DNA from: Syntrophales bacterium
GTDB lineage: Bacteria > Desulfobacterota > Syntrophia > Syntrophales > PHBD01
Reading direction: 5' to 3'
Length of the DNA stretch: 64,000 bases
NCBI GenBank assembly: GCA_035363115.1
Contig: DAOSEM010000001.1
Coordinates: forward strand, 806,001-870,000
In this document: positions 1-7,839 of the stretch, piece by piece
Numbering within the stretch: position 1 is the first letter of the stretch
Layout of the letters: each line of letters opens with the position of its first letter
The notes under the pieces: model-generated
The model's input: the letters and a program-made list of their open reading frames with translations, nothing else
Database searches by the model: none
Told to the model about the DNA's origin: nothing
Translations under genes and position numbers: made by a program

Positions 1-1
1 C

Positions 2-319
2 ATGGGACTCAGTCCCGTTCCGGCGGTGAACGACCTGATGGCCAGGTCGGGCATCAAGCTGTCCGATTTCGATCTCATCGAGCTGAACGAGGCCTTCGCT
101 GCCCAGTACCTGGGCTGCGAGCGGGAGCTGGGGCTGAACCGGGAGATCACGAACGTCAACGGGTCCGGCTGCGGCCTCGGCCACCCGGTCGGCGCCACGG
201 GCTGCCGGCTCATGGTGTCGCTGATCCACGCCATGAAGAAACGGGGCAAGACCCTCGGCATGGCAACGCTCTGCGGCGGCGGCGGTGTTTCCCTCGCCAC
301 GGCGATCGAGATGTTCTAA
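2..319 (+). CDS. Acetyl-CoA acetyltransferase (thiolase), C-terminal part
   Basis: This is the last 105 residues of a thiolase whose N-terminal part lies before the window. NEAFA (residues 29-33) and GHPVGATG (60-67, with the catalytic His at 61) are typical thiolase motifs. CGGGG (91-95) carries the C-terminal active-site Cys. Thiolases cleave 3-ketoacyl-CoA with CoA or condense two acyl-CoAs in the cytoplasm, which fits the acyl-CoA metabolism elsewhere in the window. The first visible Met is probably internal. A strong hairpin follows about 50 bases after the stop, so this is likely the last gene of its transcript. Confidence 0.93.
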   Translation: MGLSPVPAVNDLMARSGIKLSDFDLIELNEAFAAQYLGCERELGLNREITNVNGSGCGLGHPVGATGCRLMVSLIHAMKKRGKTLGMATLCGGGGVSLATAIEMF

Positions 320-372
320 AAGCCCGAAACACGTGCCCGGAGAAGGCCTTCGGGCCGTTCCGGGAGTGAATC

Positions 373-406
373 CAAAGGGGAAGAGCCACCCGGTTCTTCC
401 CCTTTG
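373..406 (+). terminator. Hairpin terminator after the thiolase gene
   Basis: A perfect 12-bp inverted repeat (CAAAGGGGAAGA at 373-384, its complement at 395-406) encloses a 10-base loop. The right arm ends in CTTTG, but there is no long T run after it. Its position just past the thiolase stop suggests transcription termination. Confidence 0.7.
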
Positions 407-677
407 CCTTGTCCGGGGCGCGGGGGCTGCCACGGTGGTTTCCGCCAGTGATGTATTCGGATCGATACGCCGGCAGGATGGAAAAGCTTCCCAATGCTTC
501 CTCTGGCCCCCCCCGTCGGGCCTCCGCGAACATTGGGCGATGCTGAGGTGCCGGACTGTCGTGGGTTGCGGAACCGGTCTGTTTCCGTTACAAGGGGTGT
601 GGCCGCGAATTGCCTTTTTCGCAGGATGAACCGGAAAGGGAAAAGATTTCCAGACGATCAGGTATCGGAGATCAACC
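407..677. other. Intergenic stretch without a recognisable gene
   Basis: I see no gene between the terminator and the acetyltransferase. The open frames here lack family resemblance and good ribosome sites. A TGGCC...TTGC string near 594-608 resembles a sigma-54 promoter, but its GG-to-GC spacing is 9 rather than 10 bases. The promoter of the downstream gene presumably lies here. Confidence 0.5.
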
Positions 678-1175
678 GTGAGCGATTGGACGATCATAAA
701 GGTCTCCGCGTATTCCCCGGGCCTCCTCGGCCGGGTGACGGAGTTGCACGGCCGATATTACCACCACCATTGGGGGTTCGACCTCTTCTTTGAGGCCAAG
801 GTGGCGATGGAGATGGTCCCTTTCCTGGAGCGCTTCGATCCGGTCAGGGACGGCCTCTGGGTGTCGATGAAGCATGACCGGGTCATCGGGAGCGTTGCCA
901 TATGCGGGCAGGACGCAGGGACCGTTGGGGCTCGGCTGCGCTGGCTGATCGTCGAACCGGAGCACCAGGGGATGGGAATCGGAAAAGCCCTGGTGGAGAA
1001 GGCCGTTGATTTCTGCCGGAGATCCGGTTTCCGGCGCGTCTGGCTGACGACGTTTGCCGGGCTCGATGCGGCTCGTCACATCTATGAAAAGGAAGGGTTT
1101 CAACTGCAGGAGGAGCAGGAAGACGCCCACTGGGGCAGGACCGTGCGGGAGCAGCTGTTCGAACTGCTGATGTAG
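678..1175 (+). CDS. GNAT family N-acetyltransferase
   Basis: This 165-residue protein has the acetyl-CoA-binding motif A of GNAT enzymes, QGMGIGKA (residues 97-104), after the strand RLRWLIVEP. The later AARHIYEKEGF segment is the usual GNAT motif B helix and strand. GNAT proteins move an acetyl group from acetyl-CoA to an amine; the substrate cannot be told. The N-terminal HG.YY...WGFD pattern resembles the GNAT half of MarR-GNAT fusions, but no MarR domain is present. The start is GTG with CGGAG about nine bases upstream. The SDR gene follows 43 bases after the stop, so the two may be co-transcribed. Confidence 0.85.
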   Translation: MSDWTIIKVSAYSPGLLGRVTELHGRYYHHHWGFDLFFEAKVAMEMVPFLERFDPVRDGLWVSMKHDRVIGSVAICGQDAGTVGARLRWLIVEPEHQGMGIGKALVEKAVDFCRRSGFRRVWLTTFAGLDAARHIYEKEGFQLQEEQEDAHWGRTVREQLFELLM

Positions 1176-1218
1176 ACAGGGCCGGCACACGTCGGCATTG
1201 CGCGAGAGGAAAACGGAT

Positions 1219-1983
1219 ATGGGTGTACTGAATCAGTTCGGACTGTGCGGCCGGGTCGCCATTGTGACCGGCGGCAGCAAGGGACTGGGTCGGGCCATGG
1301 CGCTCGGCCTGGCGGAAGCGGGGGCCAAGTTGGTCGTCGTCAGCCGGACGCAGAGTCTCATTGAAGAAACCGCCGACGAGATCATCAAAAAAGGCGGTGA
1401 GGCACTTGCAGTTCCGACGGACGTGAGGAGTGAGGAGGACGTCGAGCGGATGGTCGCCCTGGTGGCGGAAAAATACGGCCGCATCGACATCCTGATCAAC
1501 AACGCGGGGATCGGGGGCTCCAGGAAGGTCGTCACCATGACGGCGGACGAGTGGAGCAACATGATGGATACCAACGTGAAATCCATTTTCCTTGCGGTCC
1601 GGGCCGTGGGGAAGGTGATGATCCGGCAGCGGTCCGGCAAGGTGATCAACGTCAGCTCCGTCCTGGGGAAGGGAGCCCTTCCCCGCTCCATGCACTACGG
1701 GGCCTCCAAGGCGGCGATCATCCACATGACGAAGACCCTGGCCCTGGAATGGGCTCCCTTCAATATTCATGTGAACGGCATTGCTCCGGGATGGTTTCTG
1801 ACGGAGATGACGAAAGACCAGCAGGAGGGAGAGAACCGGGAATTCCTCGTCCGGAGAATCCCCTTCGGACGCTTCGGCAATCCGGAGGAGATGGTCGGAT
1901 TGGCTGTCTTTCTGGCCTCGGACGCCTCCAACTACATCACCGGGGACACGGTCTTCATTGACGGCGGATATTCCCTCTGGTAG
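1219..1983 (+). CDS. SDR family NAD(P)-dependent oxidoreductase
   Basis: This is a classical short-chain dehydrogenase of 254 residues. TGGSKGLG (17-24) binds the cofactor, Asp68 and NNAG (94-97) follow, and the catalytic set is Asn119, Ser146/147, Tyr160 and Lys164. The C terminus ends in the usual TGDTVFIDGG-type strand. Such enzymes reduce or oxidise hydroxyl/keto groups; in this setting a 3-hydroxyacyl-CoA or 3-oxoacyl-ACP role is plausible, but the substrate is unknown. I chose the ATG at 1219 because GAGAGGA lies eight bases before it; an in-frame TTG at 1198 has no such site. The gene for a sigma-54 regulator converges on it. Confidence 0.9.
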   Translation: MGVLNQFGLCGRVAIVTGGSKGLGRAMALGLAEAGAKLVVVSRTQSLIEETADEIIKKGGEALAVPTDVRSEEDVERMVALVAEKYGRIDILINNAGIGGSRKVVTMTADEWSNMMDTNVKSIFLAVRAVGKVMIRQRSGKVINVSSVLGKGALPRSMHYGASKAAIIHMTKTLALEWAPFNIHVNGIAPGWFLTEMTKDQQEGENREFLVRRIPFGRFGNPEEMVGLAVFLASDASNYITGDTVFIDGGYSLW

Positions 1984-2037
1984 AACCGCTTCCGCAGTCG
2001 AAGGGCCTTCGTGAACCCGCGCCTGCGCTGTTCCCGC

Positions 2038-3468
2038 TCATCCTGCATCCTTGACTATTCCCGTCAAACCGTATTTCCGGTTCTTACGGGTCAGGGTAGA
2101 CAGGTCGATCTGCAGTTCTTTAGCCGCTTCGTTCAGATTTCTGAACTTCCGAAGGGTTCGCCGGATCAGGGCTCTCTCGAACTCCTCCACCTGCTTGCGG
2201 AGAGGGCCCGTCTGCAGGGCCTGCCGCATACCGTCCATTCTCGGGTGCGGGTTATGTCCATAGGCCGCCCGGATGTCCCGGGGCAGGTCTTCCATGGTGA
2301 TCACCTCCCCCTCACTGGTCACGACGATCCGCTCGACGGTGTTCCGGACCTCCCGTACGTTTCCGGGCCACTCGTGCTGGATCAGGGCGTTGAGGGCGTC
2401 AATGGACAGTGCCTTATCCGTCTGGTAGCGCTGGTTGTAAATCTTCAAAAAGTGCTTGATCAGGGGCAGAACATCCTCCCGCCGTTCCCGGAGCGGGCTG
2501 ACGTGCATGGGGATCACGTTCAGCCGGTAGTAGAGATCCTTCCGGAATTTCCGTTCCTTGACCATTCGTTCCAGGTCCATGTTCGTGGCGGCGATGATGC
2601 GCACGTCGATGGGCAGGGTGGCCAGTCCTCCGAGGCGCTTGATGGCCCGGTCCTGCAGCACGTTGAGAAGCTTGGGTTGCAGCTCCAGGGGAAACTCGCC
2701 GATTTCGTCGAGGAACAGGGTTCCATTGTGGGCCAGCTCGAAGAGCCCCTGCTTGCCCTGGCTCCGGGCGTCCGTGAAGGCACCCTTTTCATAGCCGAAA
2801 AGCTCCGATTCAAGAAGCGTCGGAGGCAGAGCGGCGCAGTCCACCTTCACGAAGGATCCCAGGCGGTGACGCGTGCTGTGGTAATGGATGAACTGGGCCA
2901 GGACGTCCTTCCCGACTCCCGAGTCGCCGGTAATGAGGACTGTCGCGTCCGACGAGGCCACTTTCTTGGCCACTGCGAGGATGTGCCGGAACTCAGTGCT
3001 TCGGGCGACGAAGAACTTGTTCGTATTCCCAAGCTGCTCTTCCAGGTAGTCGATCCGCTTCTTGAACTGCTCGATCAGGACCTGGGATTGCTCGAGTTCT
3101 CGGCTGATGGTGTTCAGCTCCGTCACGTCCCGGAGGGAGCTGATGACCGCCAGGGGATGACTGTCCCTGTCCCAGACGATGGCCGCCGTTACCAGGAGGT
3201 CTCGCCCGCTGGGATAGCGGACCAGGCGGCTGCGGCTCTTATGATCTCTCAGGACTTCGAGATTTACGGCTCGTGGGACCCAGTTCTTCTCGATGGCGAA
3301 ATTCGTATGCCTGCCGATCAGCTCCTTGCGGTTGATGCCGCTGATGCGCTCGAAGGCCGCGTTGGCCATCAGGTAATAGCCGTTGAGATCGGCGATGTAG
3401 ATCCCGTCGGAGACGGACTCGATGACGGACCTCATAACGCTCAGGACATGATCGGAAAATCCGGACAC
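2038..3468 (-). CDS. PAS-domain sigma-54-dependent transcriptional activator
   Basis: This enhancer-binding protein activates sigma-54 promoters. A PAS sensor domain covers about residues 10-121, a short coiled coil 120-148, then the AAA+ domain with Walker A GDSGVGKD (181-188) and Walker B (249-257), and a Fis-type helix-turn-helix in the last 45 residues. The sigma-54 contact loop reads GAFTDA (229-234) instead of GAFTGA. I place the start at the GTG at 3468 because AAGGAGT lies seven bases before it; a GTG at 3534 would add 22 residues without a clear ribosome site. Its target is unknown, but a sigma-54 promoter is visible at 62782. Confidence 0.93.
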   Translation of the reverse strand: MSGFSDHVLSVMRSVIESVSDGIYIADLNGYYLMANAAFERISGINRKELIGRHTNFAIEKNWVPRAVNLEVLRDHKSRSRLVRYPSGRDLLVTAAIVWDRDSHPLAVISSLRDVTELNTISRELEQSQVLIEQFKKRIDYLEEQLGNTNKFFVARSTEFRHILAVAKKVASSDATVLITGDSGVGKDVLAQFIHYHSTRHRLGSFVKVDCAALPPTLLESELFGYEKGAFTDARSQGKQGLFELAHNGTLFLDEIGEFPLELQPKLLNVLQDRAIKRLGGLATLPIDVRIIAATNMDLERMVKERKFRKDLYYRLNVIPMHVSPLRERREDVLPLIKHFLKIYNQRYQTDKALSIDALNALIQHEWPGNVREVRNTVERIVVTSEGEVITMEDLPRDIRAAYGHNPHPRMDGMRQALQTGPLRKQVEEFERALIRRTLRKFRNLNEAAKELQIDLSTLTRKNRKYGLTGIVKDAG

Positions 3469-3627
3469 GGTAAAGACTCCTTCCCGGTGGTCGCGGTCCG
3501 GCATGCCAGCAGGCCGCCGGCGCTGAACGGACACTAATCCAGCACGGCACGGATGTCAATGGATGGAGGGAGCGGGGCGGAAAGGCTGTGCAACCCCCTG
3601 CCGCCGGGAGTGAATTGTCGTCAGAAA

Positions 3628-3969
3628 TCAAGTGGATGGTTGGCTATCCGGATGGGAATTATCCTCCATGCCGGCCCGATCGATGATTTCTATCACCCGG
3701 GCCGCCAGCTCCACCGGCGGCAGGGACTCGCAGTCGATCGTATTGCCGGCCACCCGGATCCATCGGCGAGCCATGCCCCGGATGTCCGGGCGGTCCGCGC
3801 ATGCAGTCGGGCAACCGCAGATCATAACGGCGACCCCGTAGGCATGGGACGGCTTCACCGTTTCCAGCCGGCAGTCGGGAGGCAAGAGCGATCCAATCTC
3901 CACCACCAGGGCCGTCCGGTCGATCTGCGGATTGCAGCCGCCGCAGTATTTCAGGCCGATGCGCTTCAT
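3628..3969 (-). CDS. Small CGGCNP-motif cysteine protein
   Basis: This 113-residue cytoplasmic protein starts with KYCGGCNPQIDR (residues 8-18) and has a second cluster, CGCPTAC (51-57), plus Cys33 and Cys80. The paired Cys motifs suggest metal, iron-sulfur or redox function, but I know no assigned activity. Its start codon overlaps the patatin stop codon as ATGA, so translation of the two is probably coupled. It is the last gene of a three-gene reverse operon with the abfD-like gene. Confidence 0.75.
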   Translation of the reverse strand: MKRIGLKYCGGCNPQIDRTALVVEIGSLLPPDCRLETVKPSHAYGVAVMICGCPTACADRPDIRGMARRWIRVAGNTIDCESLPPVELAARVIEIIDRAGMEDNSHPDSQPST

Positions 3970-4892
3970 CCTGTTCTCCAGCGCCGGATCGCCCCCCTGG
4001 CCTCCCGGCGCCCCTGTTCGTATCCCTCGTCGAGGACCCGGCGGTCCCGGCTGAGCCGGGAGACGCGGAAATCGCCGGGCGGGCAGACTTCCACGATTTC
4101 AATGCCGGCCGGCGGCTTCCGGATCAGGGCCACCGATTCGTTGTAGCGCCGGGCGCGCCGTTTCATTGCCTCTCCAAGCAGAGGACAACTCCTTGCGTGG
4201 CGGACAAGCAGCCTGTCGGAGATCCCGGAGCGCTTGACGTAGCTCATGGGGCGCGAGCGGACGACCATGACCCGGCGGGCTCCCCGCCGGATCGCTTCGC
4301 CGACCGGAATGGCATCGGCGATGCCGCCGTCCGTGGAGGCACGTCCGTCCACTTCCGGGTAACTCCTGTAAAGCAACGGGATGGCGCTGGAGGCCTTGAG
4401 GGTGTGCTCCAGGTCCTCGGCCGCCGTCTGCCGGTAAACGGCCTGTCCCGTCCGGACGTCCGTCAGGACCACGACAAAAGGCTTTTGCCGGGCGTAGATG
4501 GCCGCCAGGTCGAGCCGGATTTCCCGGATGGTGATCTCCCAGAGCCAGTCCAGATCCAGCAGGTGGCCGCCGCGGAGGAACCGGACGAAGTCGATGAACT
4601 CCGGCCGGAGAGAGTAGTCCCGGTAGATGCGCCCGTTGCGGCCCTTCATACCGGCCAGGTAGGCCGCTAGGTTGGAGGCGCCTGCGGAGACACCGATATA
4701 GAGGTCGAAAGGATTGAAATCCGCCTCCAGAAACCCGTCCAGGAGGCCCGTGGAGAAGACACCGCGCAAGGCACCCCCCTCAACGACGAGCGCCGACATC
4801 CCGTTCCCGGAGGCCATATCTCTTATGACCGTTATGCTGTCCGTGGTCATGGATCTATTCGGTCCCGCATTCGTCGCCGTTTGATCGGACAC
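3966..4892 (-). CDS. Patatin-like phospholipase family protein
   Basis: This is a 308-residue patatin-fold serine hydrolase. It has the oxyanion loop GGALRG (39-44), the nucleophile elbow GVSAG (67-71, Ser69) and the catalytic DGG (188-190), giving the Ser-Asp dyad. The layout resembles bacterial YjjU-type proteins of similar length. Patatins hydrolyse acyl esters such as phospholipids; the real substrate here is not known. The start is uncertain: GTG at 4892 lies 10 bases after the abfD-like stop, and ATGs at 4850, 4817 and 4799 are possible because the first 30 residues are not conserved family sequence. It sits between the abfD-like and CGGC genes. Confidence 0.87.
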   Translation of the reverse strand: MSDQTATNAGPNRSMTTDSITVIRDMASGNGMSALVVEGGALRGVFSTGLLDGFLEADFNPFDLYIGVSAGASNLAAYLAGMKGRNGRIYRDYSLRPEFIDFVRFLRGGHLLDLDWLWEITIREIRLDLAAIYARQKPFVVVLTDVRTGQAVYRQTAAEDLEHTLKASSAIPLLYRSYPEVDGRASTDGGIADAIPVGEAIRRGARRVMVVRSRPMSYVKRSGISDRLLVRHARSCPLLGEAMKRRARRYNESVALIRKPPAGIEIVEVCPPGDFRVSRLSRDRRVLDEGYEQGRREARGAIRRWRTG

Positions 4893-4901
4893 CGATCGAA
4901 T

Positions 4902-6350
4902 CTATTTTATCCTGGCGATTTCCCGGGCCAGCTTCTTCTTGTAGTCCAGGTTGCCCTGCCGGGAGATCATGATCCGCTGCGCCTGGGGCGATCCGGCGCC
5001 GTGCATGGACTCCGTGCGGTAGCCCACGGCCGCCGTTCCGAGGGTGATGTTCTCGATGAGGCGCAGGACCCGGCAGCGCGACTCCGTCCGCACCGAGGCG
5101 ATCCCCTTGAAGTACTTCTCCACGACCGGGCCGATCTCGGGGTGCTTCAGGTCCCGCTCCGAGGCCATGGTGACCATCAGCCCTCCGGCAATGTCCTCGG
5201 CGAGCCGGGCGATCTCATAGGGGAAGCGCGTCACGTTCTGCTTGCAGACGTTCGCCAGGAGAAGGTCGATCAGGTAGTTCCCCGATGCCGTCGGATGCCC
5301 CTCCGCCGAGCAGGCGATCCCGCAGGCGTACAGCGTCTCGTTGAGATGCATCATCTCGATGAGCTTGTCCTTCACGTGGGAGGCCTTCGCCGCGCCGTTA
5401 AAGTCCGCCGCCAGGGCCGCCGCGCCGATCAGGACGTCGCCGACGCCGACCTTGCAGCCGCCGTAACTCTGGCGGTGGTAGCCGGCGAACCGCTCTACCA
5501 GGGCGCCGCTGAATTCGTACTCGCCGCACATGAAGACATTCTCCCAGGGGACGAACAGGTCGTCGAACACCATCAGGGCCTCGTGGCCGCCGTACAGGAG
5601 GTTGCCCACGTCGATCTCGCCGCCTTCGAGTTTTCGCGTGTCGCAGGACTGGCGCCCATAGATGTAGAAGATCCCCTCGGCGTCGGCCGGAGCGACGAAA
5701 GACAGGGCGTAGTCGGCGTCCTCCTTTGTCATGGTCATGGTCGGCATCACCAGGATCCAGTGGGAATTGATCGCCCCCGTCTGGTGGGCCTTGGCACCCC
5801 GGACGACGATGCCGTCCTTCCGCCGCTCCACCACGCGCGTGAAGAGGTCCGGATCGGCCTGCTTCGACGGCGGAAGCCCCCGGTCGCCCTTGGGGTCCGT
5901 CATGGCTCCGTCGACCGTCCAGTCCTCCTCCTGCATCCTCCGCAGGAATTTCAGGAAGCGCGGGTGGTAGGACGTGCCGAGCTTCCGGTCCATCTCAAAG
6001 GTGACGCTGTCCACGGCGTTGATGGCGTCCATGCCGACGCAGCGCTGGAAGCATGCCCCGGTCTTCTGGCCCAACAGGCGCTGCATTTTCACTTTCTTGA
6101 CGAGGTCGTCAGTGCTCCGGTGGAGGTGGCAGAACCGGTTGATCCGCTCCCCCGTCAGGTGGGAGACGGCAGTCATCAGGTCCTCGTGGGCCGGGTCCTG
6201 TGCCAGGGTGTAGGTCATCTTCACAGAGTTCATGGAGGGCCGGATGATCGGGTGATCCACGGGGGTTTCCACCTTCTCGCCCATCAGCCAGACCTTCAGG
6301 TTCATCCGGCGCAGGCTTTCTTCATACTGCTCGGGGGTCATGAGGGCCAT
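4902..6350 (-). CDS. abfD: 4-hydroxybutyryl-CoA dehydratase / vinylacetyl-CoA isomerase family flavoprotein
   Basis: The 482-residue protein belongs to the 4-hydroxybutyryl-CoA dehydratase branch of the HpaB flavoprotein family. The four residues that hold the [4Fe-4S] cluster in the Clostridium enzyme (Cys99, Cys103, His292, Cys299) have counterparts at Cys100, Cys104, His292 and Cys299. The known reaction dehydrates 4-hydroxybutyryl-CoA to crotonyl-CoA by a radical mechanism and isomerises vinylacetyl-CoA. The substrate here could be another 4-hydroxyacyl-CoA, so the symbol is tentative. I chose the ATG at 6350, preceded by GGAGG six bases away; this gives the normal family length, while the longer frame to 6446 adds 32 atypical residues. 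The patatin gene follows 9 bases downstream. Confidence 0.92.
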   Translation of the reverse strand: MALMTPEQYEESLRRMNLKVWLMGEKVETPVDHPIIRPSMNSVKMTYTLAQDPAHEDLMTAVSHLTGERINRFCHLHRSTDDLVKKVKMQRLLGQKTGACFQRCVGMDAINAVDSVTFEMDRKLGTSYHPRFLKFLRRMQEEDWTVDGAMTDPKGDRGLPPSKQADPDLFTRVVERRKDGIVVRGAKAHQTGAINSHWILVMPTMTMTKEDADYALSFVAPADAEGIFYIYGRQSCDTRKLEGGEIDVGNLLYGGHEALMVFDDLFVPWENVFMCGEYEFSGALVERFAGYHRQSYGGCKVGVGDVLIGAAALAADFNGAAKASHVKDKLIEMMHLNETLYACGIACSAEGHPTASGNYLIDLLLANVCKQNVTRFPYEIARLAEDIAGGLMVTMASERDLKHPEIGPVVEKYFKGIASVRTESRCRVLRLIENITLGTAAVGYRTESMHGAGSPQAQRIMISRQGNLDYKKKLAREIARIK

Positions 6351-6821
6351 GTCGTTTCCTCCTTTTGGCGGGCCGGGGCCAGAACGGCCTGTGGCTTTGT
6401 ACTGTCCTGCCGGCCGCGGAATGTGCCGGCGATCGATCATTGCCACAGGCTGGGCAGTTCAATCCGCCGGGTCAGGGAGCCATGTGCCGGCAGGATCTTC
6501 ATCTGTCTTCCCGGAGCATCGGTTATCCTTGGGGATGCACAACGATCCCTGGTAACGGTTACCCGACGCCCCATGAAATCTACCGTTGAAGACGGTTTGA
6601 TATTCACTCCAGGCTATGTCGATGTACGTTAAATATACCGTTCGCTATATTGACGGCAAGGAGTGTTTTACTTTAGAAAAACGCGTCATCCTGTCGATGC
6701 AAGGCGTCGCTTGTCATTCCGAGTGCTCAATCTTCCTGCTACTGAGTGAGACTGCGAATTGAACTACGGAACCGTCATGACGCGACACTCTGTCCATGTC
6801 ACTATGAAATTCTTCCAATCC
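6351..6821. other. Divergent intergenic region before array 1
   Basis: The region separates the reverse abfD-like gene from the forward array and becomes visibly richer in A and T from about 6590. No coding gene was recognised. It holds one palindrome at 6626-6655, listed separately. Confidence 0.5.
6626..6655. promoter_or_regulatory. Possible operator palindrome upstream of the abfD-like operon
   Basis: AATATA and TATATT arms flank an ACCGTTCGCT-like centre, and weaker CGT/ACG matches extend outward with one offset base. The shape resembles TetR-family operators, which often have an ACCGNNCGGT core. It lies about 280 bases before the abfD-like start and 340 before array 1, so it could serve either. 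Confidence 0.3.
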
Positions 6822-6897
6822 CCTATACCGCTTACAAGATTAACAAGCATTGTAATTCAACGGGATTCATCTACCCTGCAATTGCAAGCGGAAAATC
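6822..6897 (+). promoter_or_regulatory. Conserved promoter-like element upstream of array 1
   Basis: This stretch matches the regions before two array 2 genes (49617-49682 and 50619-50684, reverse strand), including an almost identical run AGAT-ACAAGCATTG. Within it TTGTAA (6850-6855) and TACCCT (6872-6877) are 16 bases apart and coincide with the equivalent hexamers at the other two sites, so a housekeeping-type promoter is plausible. It ends about 100 bases before the first array 1 start. Confidence 0.5.
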
Positions 6898-6995
6898 TGG
6901 TTTGCGGATCTTCGAATCGTCGATCTCCGGAAAGATCGGCCCCCGTTGTACCTGAAGGATGTCATGCCGGTGAAACCGGGAAAGGAGGAAAGGTC

Positions 6996-7355
6996 ATGAA
7001 ACGAACAACCCTGGTAATCGGATTGGCGGTCATGTTTCTCCTGATTGCAGGCATTGCGGCAAACTCATCCTTTGCCGTCAGTTGTTCCGATCAGGAGGTG
7101 TCCTGCTGGGTCAACGCGGATAAATCACAGAGCGTGGCCAAGACGAAATTCAGCAGGTGCTGGAGCTGGAAACATTTAGGATGCATGCCGTGCGGCGGAG
7201 AGAAGGAGTGGAGTTACGCCGCCAGGTGGTGCGACAAGAACTATAAAGATCAATGCAAAGACAGATGCTGGGCGTGTTTTCGAAATCCAATCGACTCCTG
7301 TGTGAATGGAACGGCCTGCTGGAACACGGTCAATGATAAGCTGTGCATTCACTAG
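6996..7355 (+). CDS. Cysteine-rich secreted protein, array 1 member 1
   Basis: This 119-residue protein opens array 1. A Sec-type signal peptide (residues 1 to about 27, ending FA) precedes a mature part with 12 cysteines. It shares the family pattern with its neighbours: an early Cys pair, VAKTKF, then CWSWK, C-x2-C, and WC followed by closely spaced Cys. It differs by having CW instead of the usual CC near the start and CMPCGG instead of CxPCHGG. A strong AAAGGAGGA site lies before the ATG. The spacing of Cys suggests a disulfide-rich fold outside the cytoplasm. No function is known to me. Confidence 0.85.
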   Translation: MKRTTLVIGLAVMFLLIAGIAANSSFAVSCSDQEVSCWVNADKSQSVAKTKFSRCWSWKHLGCMPCGGEKEWSYAARWCDKNYKDQCKDRCWACFRNPIDSCVNGTACWNTVNDKLCIH

Positions 7356-7365
7356 AGCCTGAAAA

Positions 7366-7740
7366 ATGAAGACACCGATCCGAATCGTCAGCCTGGCGGT
7401 CATGTTGCTCCTGAGTGCGGGCGCATCCGTGAACTTGGCCTGTGCTTGCGGCTGTCCGGATTGGGAAGTCTCCTGCTGCATTGATGGAGACAAGTCGCAG
7501 ACCCTGGCGAAGACTTCCTTCACGATGTGCTGGAGCTGGAAAAGAGTCGGATGCGTACCGTGTCACGGAGGGGGGAAGTGGAGCTGGTTTGCCGGCTGGT
7601 GCAATGACAACAATAGCGAGTGTCAAGGGAAATGCCAGGGGTGTATTGAGAACGAGACTCCATACTGGACACCCCTGGCTTCCAGCATCAAAGGCAAATT
7701 CAGCTGCGTGGACAGCAACGGCCATTGGCATTCTCCCTGA
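7366..7740 (+). CDS. Cysteine-rich secreted protein, array 1 member 2
   Basis: This 124-residue paralogue starts 10 bases after member 1 and has only a weak ribosome site, so it probably depends on translation of that gene. The signal peptide ends around ACA at residues 26-28. The mature part has CC-x-DGDKSQTLAKTSF, CWSWK, CVPCHGG, GWCND and 12 Cys in all. The tail between the GC-rich core and the last Cys is longer than in most members, as in member 5. CVPCH also fits the CxxCH haem-binding pattern, but this is not kept in all paralogues. Confidence 0.85.
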   Translation: MKTPIRIVSLAVMLLLSAGASVNLACACGCPDWEVSCCIDGDKSQTLAKTSFTMCWSWKRVGCVPCHGGGKWSWFAGWCNDNNSECQGKCQGCIENETPYWTPLASSIKGKFSCVDSNGHWHSP

Positions 7741-7839
7741 GTTCAACTCCATCACGGGAGTGTGTTTTGTCGGCGCGGATGCTGCTGCCTCTGGAGGAGC
7801 GCAATCAGGATCAACATTCATCTCAAGGAGGAGCGATTC

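Noticed and set aside
594..608. Sigma-54 promoter-like string before the acetyltransferase gene
   Set aside because: The GG and GC are separated by 9 bases; the active spacing is 10.
4881..6632. Long open frame antisense to the abfD-like gene (583 codons); similar long frames antisense to the ligases, ftsH, the MacB genes and the transglutaminase gene
   Set aside because: They lie opposite genes with clear family motifs, have compositions typical of GC-rich shadow frames (many Arg, Gly, His, Pro or Asp), and lack good ribosome sites.
6746..6955. A small protein encoded by the conserved element upstream of array 1
   Set aside because: One frame is similar in all three elements, but it has no ribosome site and no shared start or stop, so a promoter explains the similarity better.
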